Below, one piece after another: positions 1-7,642 of a stretch of DNA of 64,000 nt (within the stretch, counting starts at the first letter, position 1; every line of letters starts with the position of its first letter). Made by a program: the position numbers and the translations under genes. The DNA is from Flavobacterium undicola (GTDB taxonomy: Bacteria > Bacteroidota > Bacteroidia > Flavobacteriales > Flavobacteriaceae). The stretch covers positions 1 to 64,000 of the forward strand of contig NZ_JAAAPM020000026.1 of assembly GCF_009909155.2 (NCBI RefSeq), written 5' to 3'. The notes beneath the pieces were generated by a model. That model saw only the letters and a program-made list of their open reading frames with translations, made no database searches and was not told where the DNA came from.

Positions 1-128
1 TGATTGAGAATTTTATTTTCTCTTAAATCTTCTGGATGCTTTTTTTTGTAGCCATAACTTACGAAATTTAATTATATTCGTAAGGTACTAAAACTACGGT
101 AAGTGCTACCGAAGGTTTAGTTCAACAA

Positions 129-238
129 GGGCTTTGCAATAGTGGAGCGAAACTGCTAAATTCAACGGTAGTTCTTCGATTGAACTTTTGTGCAAAATTG
201 AAGATTTGTGCTTCGATTGCCCCACCATCGCAAAGCCC
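129..238. repeat. Inverted-repeat-structured intergenic element
   Basis: Two 17-base arms at 129-145 and 222-238 are inverted copies with a few mismatches (GGGCTTTGC...GTGG against CCAC...GCAAAGCCC). The roughly 75-base middle has further GTTCAA/TTGAAC-like complementarity. The 304 bases before the first gene hold only this element and an AT-rich leader. A structured non-coding element such as a recombination site, a small non-autonomous element or a folded RNA would fit; I cannot tell which. A smaller hairpin with a related TGTAGGCA core lies just after the neighbouring gene. Confidence 0.5.
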
Positions 239-304
239 CAGAACGCTGTAGGCAATACTAACGAAGACCAAGACAATTCAAAACAATTTTTAAATTAAAC
301 CAAA

Positions 305-1192
305 ATGAACATTAACTTATTTCTTTGGTTATTATTATTAACTATACCAGAAATGGTATTTTCTCAATCGGCCGATTTTACCATTCAAGATGTAAAGTTT
401 AAAAGTCAAGGCGTCACTCTTGCAGGCTCGATTTTAACGCCTAAAAAAACATTTGCAGCAGTTGTAATTGTTCATGGGTCTGATCCTGTAAAAAGAGAAA
501 TGGAGTTCGCTAAACGTCTTGCCAAAGAAGGTATTGCTGTATTGACATATGATAAACGTGGGGTTGGAGAATCAGGTGGTGTATATGTAGGACCATCTGT
601 TGGCACGAATAATATTGACACTACTAATCTTAATTTATTATCTCACGATGCAAATGCAGCAGTAAATACATTTCGAAGCTATTTAAAAGATAAAAAAACA
701 CCTATTGGGTTAGTTGGCTTCAGTCAAGCAGGATGGATAATCCCAATTGCTGCAAGTAAAAATCAACAAATAGAATTTATGGTTTTATTTAGCTGCCCTA
801 CAATGACAACTTTAGAACAACTTCGATTTCAATTTTATACTAATGGAAACAATAATTTTTGGGAAAATCATACGGAAGCAGAAGCTCGTGAACATATCAA
901 AAATGATTCTGACAGGTATCAGTTTACAGCAACTGATCCAAAAAATTATTTGAATACACTTTCAATTCCAGGGCTTTGGCTTTTTGGCGAGAAAGATATC
1001 CAAATTCCAGTAAAGTTATGTATAGAGCAACTAAATACATTCAAAGTTCAAGGTAAACCTTTCGAATATACCTTGTTTTCAACATTAGGTCACAATACTT
1101 CTTCCGGCGATATTACAGAAACTGTTGATATTTCAATTCAATGGATAAAACAGAAAGCTTTGAATATTAAGAAGTTTAAATCATCAAAATAA
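305..1192 (+). CDS. Secreted alpha/beta hydrolase
   Basis: The 295-residue protein has an N-terminal signal peptide (hydrophobic stretch, cleavage likely near FSQS) and a single alpha/beta-hydrolase domain. The oxyanion-side motif VIVHGSDP is near residue 55, the nucleophile elbow GFSQAG near 142, a likely acid Asp in FGEKDIQIP near 230 and a likely catalytic His in TLGHNTS near 260. It should act outside the cytoplasm on an ester or amide, but the substrate cannot be read from sequence. It lies on the opposite strand from the sugar-degradation genes and is flanked by structured repeats, so it looks like an independent accessory gene. Confidence is high for the fold and low for function. Confidence 0.85.
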   Translation: MNINLFLWLLLLTIPEMVFSQSADFTIQDVKFKSQGVTLAGSILTPKKTFAAVVIVHGSDPVKREMEFAKRLAKEGIAVLTYDKRGVGESGGVYVGPSVGTNNIDTTNLNLLSHDANAAVNTFRSYLKDKKTPIGLVGFSQAGWIIPIAASKNQQIEFMVLFSCPTMTTLEQLRFQFYTNGNNNFWENHTEAEAREHIKNDSDRYQFTATDPKNYLNTLSIPGLWLFGEKDIQIPVKLCIEQLNTFKVQGKPFEYTLFSTLGHNTSSGDITETVDISIQWIKQKALNIKKFKSSK

Positions 1193-1227
1193 AGCACTGC
1201 CTACAACCGCCTGTAATAGCCAGTGCT
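1193..1227 (+). other. Hairpin immediately after the alpha/beta hydrolase gene
   Basis: AGCACTG (1193-1199) and CAGTGCT (1221-1227) form a perfect 7-bp stem starting one base after the stop codon. There is no T-tract, so it is a poor intrinsic terminator. The loop side contains TGCCTACA, the inverse of TGTAGGCA at 247-254 before the gene, so the gene sits between two related inverted motifs. The rest of the stretch up to the tRNA is AT-rich and shows only the tRNA promoter. Confidence 0.4.
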
Positions 1228-1457
1228 GATTTCAGATAAAAAATTTGCCTAATTTCTTAACTTCGTTCGCGTTTGGCAGAGATTACAATCTCCGATTTCC
1301 GCCAATTCGCCAAGCCGAAAAATTTAATAAAGAAAAATTCATCCAGAAATAAAAAAAGATTTCCACGCAAGTATCTCCTAACCATTTCATTAGAAAACAG
1401 CAACAAAATTTATTATTTATACTTGCTGCTGCTGTTCGTTTTTTCTCTAAATAAAAG

Positions 1458-1465
1458 TATATTTG
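1458..1465 (+). promoter_or_regulatory. Bacteroidota -7 box for the tRNA gene
   Basis: TATATTTG matches the Bacteroidota -7 consensus TAnnTTTG and ends 30 bases before the mature tRNA start, a suitable distance for a short leader. No clear TTG -33 element is present at the usual spacing (only TTC at 1434-1436), so the assignment rests on the -7 box and position. Confidence 0.5.
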
Positions 1466-1495
1466 CGCCCTCAAGGCAATTAGCTCTTGTTTTCT

Positions 1496-1569
1496 ACGGG
1501 CGTAGTTCAAGGGTAGAATAGCGGTCTCCAAAACCGTTGATGGGGGTTCGAATCCCTCCGCCCGTGCCA
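1496..1569 (+). tRNA. tRNA-Trp (anticodon CCA)
   Basis: A full cloverleaf can be folded by eye. The acceptor arm ACGGGCG (1496-1502) pairs with CGCCCGT, the D-arm is GTTC/GAAT, and the anticodon stem is GCGGT/ACCGT with loop CTCCAAA, which places CCA at positions 34-36. The T-arm is GGGGG-TTCGAAT-CCCTC, followed by discriminator G and an encoded CCA at 1567-1569. It reads UGG (Trp). It stands alone with its own promoter box and terminator; the usual secE/nusG neighbours are not present here. Confidence 0.96.
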
Positions 1570-1587
1570 ATACAAAAACTCAAAAAA

Positions 1588-1624
1588 AGAAAGCCGCAAG
1601 AAGAAATTCCTGCGGCTTTTTTTG
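1588..1624 (+). terminator. Intrinsic terminator after tRNA-Trp
   Basis: AAAGCCGCA and TGCGGCTTT form a 9-bp stem around a 12-base loop and run straight into a T-tract (1617-1623). It starts about 20 bases past the tRNA CCA end, as expected for a monocistronic tRNA transcript. Confidence 0.85.
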
Positions 1625-1640
1625 TCTCATTTTATTATGT

Positions 1641-1975
1641 AAAAACACTACCAATGATATTTTCACTAAGTGAAAAAATTATATTATCAATTTTCTTTTT
1701 TAGCTCATTTGACTTTTATTTTATTTGGTATTCGCTGAATCTTCGATTTGTCTTGATCAAAAAAGAAACAAAAAAATATTCACGCATTCTTATTGTTTTT
1801 TTCGGTATTCATGAATCTTCGATTTCAAGTCTTACGCTTTCTCGTCGGTCAAATTAGTTTTCGAATGCTAAAAGAAAATAACTCTCCGCCGCGGCGGATC
1901 AAACAGATTTTCTTTTTGCGTATTCTTCAAACATTTGACACTCGACTGCGGAAGCTAAGGACACAGCTTAAAACT
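1641..1975 (+). repeat. Dispersed intergenic repeat, copy A
   Basis: This non-coding stretch shares several long blocks with the reverse complement of 16965-17190: a block reading CACTACCAATGA, TTGATCAAAAAAGAAACAAAAAAAT, CGTCGGTCAAATTAGTTTTC plus GAATGCTAAAAGAAAA, and CATTTGACACTCGACTG plus GGAAGCTAAGGACA. Copy A is longer because two segments are inserted, each containing GGTATTC and TGAATCTTCGATTT, an internal direct repeat (about 1728-1749 and 1804-1826). It ends right at the stop of the esterase gene. No coding potential is convincing. It fits a non-autonomous mobile or structured intergenic repeat. Confidence 0.7.
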
Positions 1976-1980
1976 ACTTT

Positions 1981-2991
1981 TTATCTCTTAAAAACTTTTT
2001 TCAAAAAACCATCTATATATTGAATCGTTGGATCAAACCAAGGATTAAAAAGACAAAAAGTATGTGGTGAGTTTTCGAATTCATACACTTCCGAGTAAAT
2101 TCCGTTTTTATCTAAAACCTTTCTGTAATCATCGCGGCCGGCGTGCATTCGGGCTACCGAACTATTAATAAATAATGTTGGCGGTGTACTCGCACTTACA
2201 TAACTCAAAGGCGAAGCTGCTTCCCAAAGTTTTGGATTGTCTTTTTTCGAATAACCAAACCAATAGGTTCCCGCAGAAATATTCTTGCTGTCATCGCCTT
2301 CACCCCCTTCAGGATGTACAAAAGACAAAGTTCCGTCAATATCAACAACTGCATTTAGCTGAGATTGCGAATTAGAATTGGTCACCACGCCTTCAAAGAG
2401 TGGCATATTTGCCGTTGTTCCCATAAATGCTGCCATTTCTCCACCTGCTGAAAATCCCAGCGCCACAATTTGATTTGGATCGATATTGTATTGATTGGCA
2501 TTTTTTCGAACCCAACGAATAGCCGCTTTCACATCATAAATAGCCGCTGGAAAAAGTGCTTCGGTAGAAAGTCGGTATTCGGGAGTGAAACACACATAAC
2601 CCAAACTCGCTAATTTTTGCGCCATCGGATGATGTTGTTCTCTGCTTCCTGAACGCCAACCACCACCGTGAATGATGATGATTGCCGTTTGTTTTTTCTT
2701 GCTGTTCTTATCAAAAAAAACATCTAATTTCATTTTGCGTTTTCCGTAGCTACAATAAACGACATTGTTTTTTTGTTTTACAAAATCGAAATTCATTTCG
2801 GCAACCATCGTGGTATTCGGATGGTATTTCAATGTCTTTTTAAAAGCACTCGCTGTCGCAAAAGAAGTATCTCTTACCTGAGTTAAACCTTTTAGATACT
2901 GAGCATTTATATTTTGAAAGAAAACAACAAAAAGCAAAAACAATATCCTTTTTAAGCTTTTTTTTCTATAATGTCTCACTACTTTGTTCAT
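1981..2991 (-). CDS. Secreted BD-FAE-type carbohydrate esterase (alpha/beta hydrolase)
   Basis: The 336-residue protein has a signal peptide cleaved after INAQ. It is an alpha/beta hydrolase of the esterase/lipase type, with the HGGGWRSG oxyanion motif near residue 110, the nucleophile elbow GFSAGGEMA near 180 and a C-terminal His in SPHTFCLF near 310. Families of this type (BD-FAE, acetyl-xylan-esterase-like) remove acetyl or feruloyl groups from polysaccharides. As the last gene of the pectin SusCD locus, 55 bases after the CE8 methylesterase, it is most simply a pectin O-acetyl esterase or a feruloyl esterase acting on side chains. That substrate is inferred from context; the fold and secretion are seen directly. 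Confidence 0.82.
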   Translation of the reverse strand: MNKVVRHYRKKSLKRILFLLFVVFFQNINAQYLKGLTQVRDTSFATASAFKKTLKYHPNTTMVAEMNFDFVKQKNNVVYCSYGKRKMKLDVFFDKNSKKKQTAIIIIHGGGWRSGSREQHHPMAQKLASLGYVCFTPEYRLSTEALFPAAIYDVKAAIRWVRKNANQYNIDPNQIVALGFSAGGEMAAFMGTTANMPLFEGVVTNSNSQSQLNAVVDIDGTLSFVHPEGGEGDDSKNISAGTYWFGYSKKDNPKLWEAASPLSYVSASTPPTLFINSSVARMHAGRDDYRKVLDKNGIYSEVYEFENSPHTFCLFNPWFDPTIQYIDGFLKKVFKR

Positions 2992-3046
2992 TTGTTATTT
3001 TTAAATTCATTTCCCCTTATCCTAATTACATCCCTATTTTTCAAAG

Positions 3047-4069
3047 TTACAAAACGGGAGTCCAATCTTTAAGAATAGCACTTAGGGTATACTGAGTTGT
3101 AAATTGTTCTAGTGTTAATAAATGAGACCAACTTACACGTGAAGCAGTGTTTCCTCCTGCACCAGTAGATAAATATTCCCCATAAAAAGTGGTAGCTTCT
3201 GCTTCCGGTTTACTCCAGTTATACCAGCCTTCTGCTTTTATATGTGCTGCCATTTCGCATTTAACAAATACAGTACGGGCATAATTTCCCCAAGGTCTTC
3301 CTAAATAATAAGTACTATTCCCTGAATTAGTAGTCAATTTACAATTTAAAAATACAAAACCATACGGATTTGCTTGTGGAGTACTGGCAGCTGTTAGGTA
3401 TGCCCCTCCTGTTTTTCCGAAAATTTCGCATTGATCAAAAATAGCCGTTGAAGCACCAAAAATAAAATCGGTTGTTCCTTCGATATAACAATTTTTATAG
3501 TATTGTCTGCTGCTGCTTCCACGTGGATATAATGTATCTTGAAAGCCCAGGAATTTACAATTATCAAAAATTACTTTATCCCCATCAATTCTAACAGCTA
3601 CTGCCTGACCAACTGGCCCTGATGAGTTTTCAAAAGTAATATTCTTGGCTTTAAAATTATCTCCTGCAATAATAAAACTAGCTGACCCGGATGTTCCAAT
3701 TTCCAGTCCTGCACTATTTTTTTTAGAAGCATAATCATCATATGTAAGGATGACATTTCCCTTGCTTTCCCCTATCAAGCTAATATTATTTTTGTTTTTA
3801 GACAACTCTAACTTTTCTTTGTAAGTTCCGTTTTTGACAAAAATTTTAGTCTCAATAGTTTTCAAAAAAACAACCGAATTAAGTGCTGCCTGAACCGTGG
3901 TAAAATCTCCTGTCCCTTTTGAATCTACAATAATATCATAAGATTTGACTTCTTCTTTTGGAGTTTCTTCTGTAGGCGTTTCTTTTGGAGTATCAGTTGT
4001 AGAACAGCTTATTAAAAAAAAAGAAGCCATTAAAAAATTTAAAATCATTAGTTTATTTTTATTTATCAT
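3047..4069 (-). CDS. Pectin methylesterase (CE8), lipoprotein
   Basis: The 340-residue protein is a right-handed beta-helix pectinesterase that hydrolyses the methyl esters of homogalacturonan, exposing free galacturonate for pectate lyases. The CE8 signature residues are all visible: GQAVAVR near 155, the catalytic Asp of FQDTLY near 180, the nucleophile Asp of DFIFGAS near 200 and the substrate-binding LGRPW near 255. The N-terminus is a lipoprotein signal with lipobox Cys at residue 22 (FLISC) followed by a Thr/Glu/Pro-rich linker, so it is membrane-anchored and probably exposed. It follows the PL10 lyase but is separated from it by a 140-bp MITE-like element. A second CE8 domain occurs fused to PL10 at 19.4 kb. 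Confidence 0.94.
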   Translation of the reverse strand: MINKNKLMILNFLMASFFLISCSTTDTPKETPTEETPKEEVKSYDIIVDSKGTGDFTTVQAALNSVVFLKTIETKIFVKNGTYKEKLELSKNKNNISLIGESKGNVILTYDDYASKKNSAGLEIGTSGSASFIIAGDNFKAKNITFENSSGPVGQAVAVRIDGDKVIFDNCKFLGFQDTLYPRGSSSRQYYKNCYIEGTTDFIFGASTAIFDQCEIFGKTGGAYLTAASTPQANPYGFVFLNCKLTTNSGNSTYYLGRPWGNYARTVFVKCEMAAHIKAEGWYNWSKPEAEATTFYGEYLSTGAGGNTASRVSWSHLLTLEQFTTQYTLSAILKDWTPVL

Positions 4070-4161
4070 TAGTACTCTTTTTTATTTGTGATTAAAATTT
4101 GAAAAAATGCTTAAATCTAATTTTCGCTCACGATTAATTGAGACAATAATCAATTAGAACA

Positions 4162-4302
4162 AGAGTCTGTTTAAAATTCATCAAAATTAACTTCCCCAAT
4201 CCCTAAAGGGTGTAATTTTGATGAATTTTCAAGAAATTTTCCGCCCTTTAGGGACGGGGAAAAGAAAATTTCTTTTTTTAAAATAAATTTAAACAGGCTC
4301 TA
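4162..4302. mobile_element. MITE-like element with terminal inverted repeats
   Basis: The ends AGAGTCTGTTTAAA (4162-4175) and TTTAAACAGGCTCT (4289-4302) are inverted copies with one mismatch. Inside are nested palindromes: ATTCATCAAAATTA against TAATTTTGATGAAT, CCCTAAAGGG against CCCTTTAGGG, and AAGAAATTTTC against GAAAATTTCTT. It has no ORF. It fills almost the whole 244-base gap between the PL10 and CE8 genes. Size, terminal repeats and fold suggest a miniature inverted-repeat transposable element; no unambiguous target duplication is seen. It may also fold as RNA and reduce read-through into the two downstream esterase genes. Confidence 0.65.
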
Positions 4303-4313
4303 ATTTTAATTAT

Positions 4314-5882
4314 TTATAACCCATGTTTAGCTTTCCATGCTGTATATTCAGTTGCGATCAAAGTTGAAGGCCAATTACCATACCATGAATAGCCTACTCT
4401 TCTCTCATTATCAATTTCTGCTAATGTTGTTTTTGGAATTCCGTCACGCCCGCAAAACATTGGTAAATTGTTAGTTAAATCATAAAATCTAGCCCATATT
4501 ACATTTCCAGGAGAAGAGACTACTATCACGTCCTCACCAGAAGGTTGAGAAGAGTCGGTAATTTTTTTCGTTGTAATATCAAAAAGTTTAGCTCCATTAA
4601 ACCAATCAACAGCATCTTTTATGGCTTGTTTTATCGCAGCTGATGGTTGTTCCACTAACATTAAAACACGTACAATCCCCACGGATTCAGAACCACTAAA
4701 AGACGGTAATTCATAGGCTCTGGCCAATGCCGGTTGCAAAGTTACTTCGTCGTGTTGCGCACACCAAACCGTTTTTTTGCCTTTGTAAGTAATCTGTGTT
4801 TGTAATATGATATCAATTCCTTTGTTAAAAGAAGTTACTGCTTTGTCTTTATAAGTTGGATTTACAAATTCTAAATTGTTTTTAGCTTTAATAATATCCC
4901 ACATCAAATTCATCACATTAGCAATGGCATTATCATTATACGTTATTTGATGTCTGTAACCACTTTTATCAGGATAGTATTGTGGCCAACCGCCATTAGC
5001 ATATTGCGCTAAAAACAGCCAATCAATCGCTTTTTCAGCTGCTGCTAAATAATTCGGATTCTGAGTTGTTTTGTAGTCGGCAAGCAGCCATCGCAATTCG
5101 GTTACCACATGCCCATTGTCTATTGTAGTATCTGTATTGTTTTTTGAAGCCAATGCAATAGTTTTTTCTTGAGATGTAGGTGCCACATTGTACTGATTTA
5201 AATCAGGAACTGCTTTTCCCCATCCTCCATTATTTCTTTGCCATAGTAAGATACTTTCACCTCTTACTGTAGTTTGATATACGGTTGTAACTCCTGAAAT
5301 AGTTATTTGTAGTTGGGCACTTTTTCCACTTCCATCAGTAGATGTAGCTGTTACAGTAACCGTACCATTAAGTCTGGGAGTGAGCAATCCTTCTGCACTA
5401 ATAGTAGCTATTGCCTGGCTTGAAATAGTCCAATTGAGTGTTTTATTAGTTGCATTTGCAGGAGCAATTTGAGTCGTTAATTGCAGTGGTTGACCATTGG
5501 TGATATTAGCTCCTGTAATAGCGATACTCTCTATAAATACAGCTGTTGAAGTTATTCCCGTAACGGTATATGTTTTATCTGCTTTAATTCCTGAGCCATC
5601 TTTTGCCGTAGCTATAACTTTCACAGTTCCGTTTTTTATCCCTGTTAAAAGTCCTGTTTCGGTAATAACAGCTATGGTAGGATCTGAAACGCTCCATATA
5701 AGCTCTTTATTTGCCGCATCACTGGGAAGCACAACCGCTGTTAGTTGCTTAGGCGTACTTGTTAGTGAATTATCACCATTAATAACAATTGTTTTTACTT
5801 GTGCTTCTTTACCCATATCGTCTTTCGAACATGAGAATAAAGAGAAGAATACTAAACCTATTAAAACTATACTATTTTTCAT
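4314..5882 (-). CDS. Pectate lyase PL10 with two N-terminal Big_2 domains, surface lipoprotein
   Basis: The 522-residue protein starts with a lipoprotein signal (Cys near 18, followed by SKDD, an acidic surface-export-like tag). Two bacterial Ig-like Big_2 repeats cover about 30-200; each has the pattern LIWSVSDPTIAVI / LNWTISSQAIATI followed by GLLT and an NGTV strand. The C-terminal half (about 205-522) is an (alpha/alpha)-toroid pectate lyase of family PL10, with WQRNNGGWGK, ANGGWPQYYP, ITYNDNA, WCAQHDE and ARAYELPS motifs and a C-terminal GYSWYGNWP. It should cleave demethylated homogalacturonan by Ca-dependent beta-elimination. The Ig-like repeats probably space the catalytic domain from the cell surface. 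Confidence 0.92.
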   Translation of the reverse strand: MKNSIVLIGLVFFSLFSCSKDDMGKEAQVKTIVINGDNSLTSTPKQLTAVVLPSDAANKELIWSVSDPTIAVITETGLLTGIKNGTVKVIATAKDGSGIKADKTYTVTGITSTAVFIESIAITGANITNGQPLQLTTQIAPANATNKTLNWTISSQAIATISAEGLLTPRLNGTVTVTATSTDGSGKSAQLQITISGVTTVYQTTVRGESILLWQRNNGGWGKAVPDLNQYNVAPTSQEKTIALASKNNTDTTIDNGHVVTELRWLLADYKTTQNPNYLAAAEKAIDWLFLAQYANGGWPQYYPDKSGYRHQITYNDNAIANVMNLMWDIIKAKNNLEFVNPTYKDKAVTSFNKGIDIILQTQITYKGKKTVWCAQHDEVTLQPALARAYELPSFSGSESVGIVRVLMLVEQPSAAIKQAIKDAVDWFNGAKLFDITTKKITDSSQPSGEDVIVVSSPGNVIWARFYDLTNNLPMFCGRDGIPKTTLAEIDNERRVGYSWYGNWPSTLIATEYTAWKAKHGL

Positions 5883-5949
5883 TTTTCTTATTTTTTTTAT
5901 GTGATGAATGCAAATACGTCGTGAAAAAATCCATTTTTATTAAAATCGA

Positions 5950-7416
5950 TTAATCATATTGTCCTGTATTTACTGCATCAACTATGCTGTTAATATATAC
6001 TTCTACATTATCATAAGCGGTACTTAGTTCTTTGCCATTGGCATTCGCTAATTTTGGATTCAATTTCATTTTTACTTCCCATTCGTCTGGCATTCCGTCA
6101 TTATCTGTGTCTAATGGGGGAGTCGTGCTTTTTAATTCAGGCCATCCTCCTACATCAGTTTGAGAATCAATAGCTCCTTTAGTTCCTCCATTCGAACCTT
6201 CAAATGAATAGGTTTTATTTTTTACGTTGTCAACAATTCGAGTATCAACGGCATCACGCACTAAATTAGCACCGCCGAATTTAAGCACTCTATCATAAGC
6301 AACAAGGGCAGTATGAGTGGTCACATTATTTTTAATATCAAGAGGCTGAGCTAATTTCATCGCCGCTTTATCTGAATCAGAAACAGTTCCATATCCCGAA
6401 TAAAACTGATTATAAACTCCATAATCCCAGTTGTTTTCTGATGTTGCCAGGCTACCCTCTACATAATTTCCATTGATGTAAAATTTGCCCCAAATATCAT
6501 AGACTTCAGTTCCTACGATTTTATTCTTATCGATAGATAAAATACGAGTTGTTTTAGCTGTCATAGGACCTGGCTTGTAATAGCAATTCACAATATTCAC
6601 ATTCATTGCTTCACCACCATAACAGCTATTCCCTCCCCAATTATAAACCACATTATTTCTTAAATCAACCAAATCAGTTAAAGCAAATGCTTTTCCGGCT
6701 TCTTCGCCTAATCTTGGATTCCTACTGTCGTGATGTGCTAAGAGGTTATGATGAAAAGAAGCATTTTTACCTCCCCAAACGCCTCCATAACCATGAGCTC
6801 CTTTTACGTGAAATGAAGTTTTTAAACTTTCCGAAACAATACACCATTGTACTGTAGTATTTTCATTGGCATAAAAAGAGACACATTCATCGGTACACCA
6901 ACTCATTGAGCAATGGTCTACAATTATATTTTTATGAAATCGACCACCTAAGGCATCTGCTTCTTGCTGGGCTTCATCTCCCATTCTGAAACGCATATAA
7001 CGAATAATTACATTATCAGCTGCTACAGAAACAGGGTAATCTTTAATACATATTCCGTCTCCAGGAGTGGATTGTCCTGCTATGGTAACATCTGGGTTAT
7101 TAATTTTTAAAGTAGATTTAAGACTTATGTTTCCAGAAACTTTAAAAAGGATGATGCGTGCACCACTGTAGTCAACAGCAGCTCTTAAACTTCCTGTGCC
7201 TGAATCATTCAAGTTGGTTACAAATAAAACTTTTCCGCCTCTTCCACCAGTTGTTTTTTGTCCGAATCCTTGTGCTCCGGGAAAAGCAGAAACTACTTCA
7301 GTAATTTGTGTTGGCTTGTCTACTTCTACTACAGGATTCGATTCAGTTCCTGAACCAGAATCTTTACTACAGCTTGTGGTTAATAGCATTAAAAAAATTA
7401 GTTGTACTATTTTCAT
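5950..7416 (-). CDS. Pectate lyase PL1, surface lipoprotein
   Basis: The 488-residue protein is a beta-helix pectate lyase. The lipobox Cys is near residue 16, followed by SKDSGSG. The domain begins at AFPGAQGFG near 45 with GGRGGKVLFVTNL and GSLRAA strands, then GAQ/GIRG-like coils VTIAGQSTPGDG, the DNVIIRYMRFRMGD coil, the VDHCSMSWCTDE segment (metal-binding and core Asp residues) and NPRLG near 235. It ends with a thrombospondin-3-like segment DTDNDGMPDEWE near 445, a Ca-binding motif. It should depolymerise pectate to unsaturated oligogalacturonides outside the cell. It is the first lyase gene after susC-susD-susE-like, separated from them by two hairpins. Confidence 0.93.
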   Translation of the reverse strand: MKIVQLIFLMLLTTSCSKDSGSGTESNPVVEVDKPTQITEVVSAFPGAQGFGQKTTGGRGGKVLFVTNLNDSGTGSLRAAVDYSGARIILFKVSGNISLKSTLKINNPDVTIAGQSTPGDGICIKDYPVSVAADNVIIRYMRFRMGDEAQQEADALGGRFHKNIIVDHCSMSWCTDECVSFYANENTTVQWCIVSESLKTSFHVKGAHGYGGVWGGKNASFHHNLLAHHDSRNPRLGEEAGKAFALTDLVDLRNNVVYNWGGNSCYGGEAMNVNIVNCYYKPGPMTAKTTRILSIDKNKIVGTEVYDIWGKFYINGNYVEGSLATSENNWDYGVYNQFYSGYGTVSDSDKAAMKLAQPLDIKNNVTTHTALVAYDRVLKFGGANLVRDAVDTRIVDNVKNKTYSFEGSNGGTKGAIDSQTDVGGWPELKSTTPPLDTDNDGMPDEWEVKMKLNPKLANANGKELSTAYDNVEVYINSIVDAVNTGQYD

Positions 7417-7460
7417 ATCTTTTTAGGTATAATATTTTTTAAAATTGGGGCATACATAAA

Positions 7461-7490
7461 GAGGCATGCAAAATAAATTAAGCATGCCTC
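7461..7490. other. Perfect 9-bp hairpin in the PL1 leader
   Basis: GAGGCATGC (7461-7469) and GCATGCCTC (7482-7490) are exact inverted copies around a 12-base AT-rich loop. On the minus strand it lies about 45 bases before the PL1 start codon and is not followed by a T-tract, so a mRNA-processing, stability or translational role is more likely than termination. Confidence 0.55.
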
Positions 7491-7590
7491 AATAAAAAAC
7501 TAACAAAAACTAATTATTGTTTTTCCCTAATCTTGAATAATAAATTATCGCAACTTTTAAGATCGTTGCAATAGTATTAAGGAATATTAA

Positions 7591-7631
7591 TTCATAAAAC
7601 ATTCACTTAAACAAAGTGAACGTTTTATGAA
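7591..7631 (-). other. Long hairpin directly after the SusE-like gene
   Basis: TTCATAAAACATTCACTT and AAGTGAACGTTTTATGAA (7591-7608 and 7614-7631) pair over 18 positions with one mismatch and a 5-base loop. It starts 11 bases past the stop codon of the DUF5123-like gene on the minus strand. There is no clear U-run, so it resembles a 3-prime stabiliser or partial terminator that would keep susC-susD-susE mRNA higher than the downstream lyase mRNAs. Between the two hairpins I see only a short GCAAC/GTTGC complementarity. Confidence 0.6.
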
Positions 7632-7642
7632 TGATTAGAGAA

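Noticed and set aside
1283..1570. Minus-strand ORF of 95 codons reading ARAEGFEPPSTVLETAILPLNY
   Set aside because: It is antisense to tRNA-Trp and its flank; such ARAEGFEPP-like peptides are a known artefact of translating tRNA genes.
1537..1857. Plus-strand ORF of 106 codons after the tRNA
   Set aside because: It starts inside the tRNA, crosses its terminator and the dispersed repeat, and has low-complexity composition.
5497..5904. Plus-strand ORF of 135 codons
   Set aside because: It is antisense to the Big_2 region of the PL10 lyase, has hydrophobic valine/isoleucine-rich sequence caused by the opposite-strand codon pattern, and no leader or promoter.
5940..5956. ATCGAT-centred sequence near the PL1 stop as another LacI operator
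   Set aside because: The outer half-sites TGTAA/TTACA are missing and it is at a 3-prime end, not a promoter.
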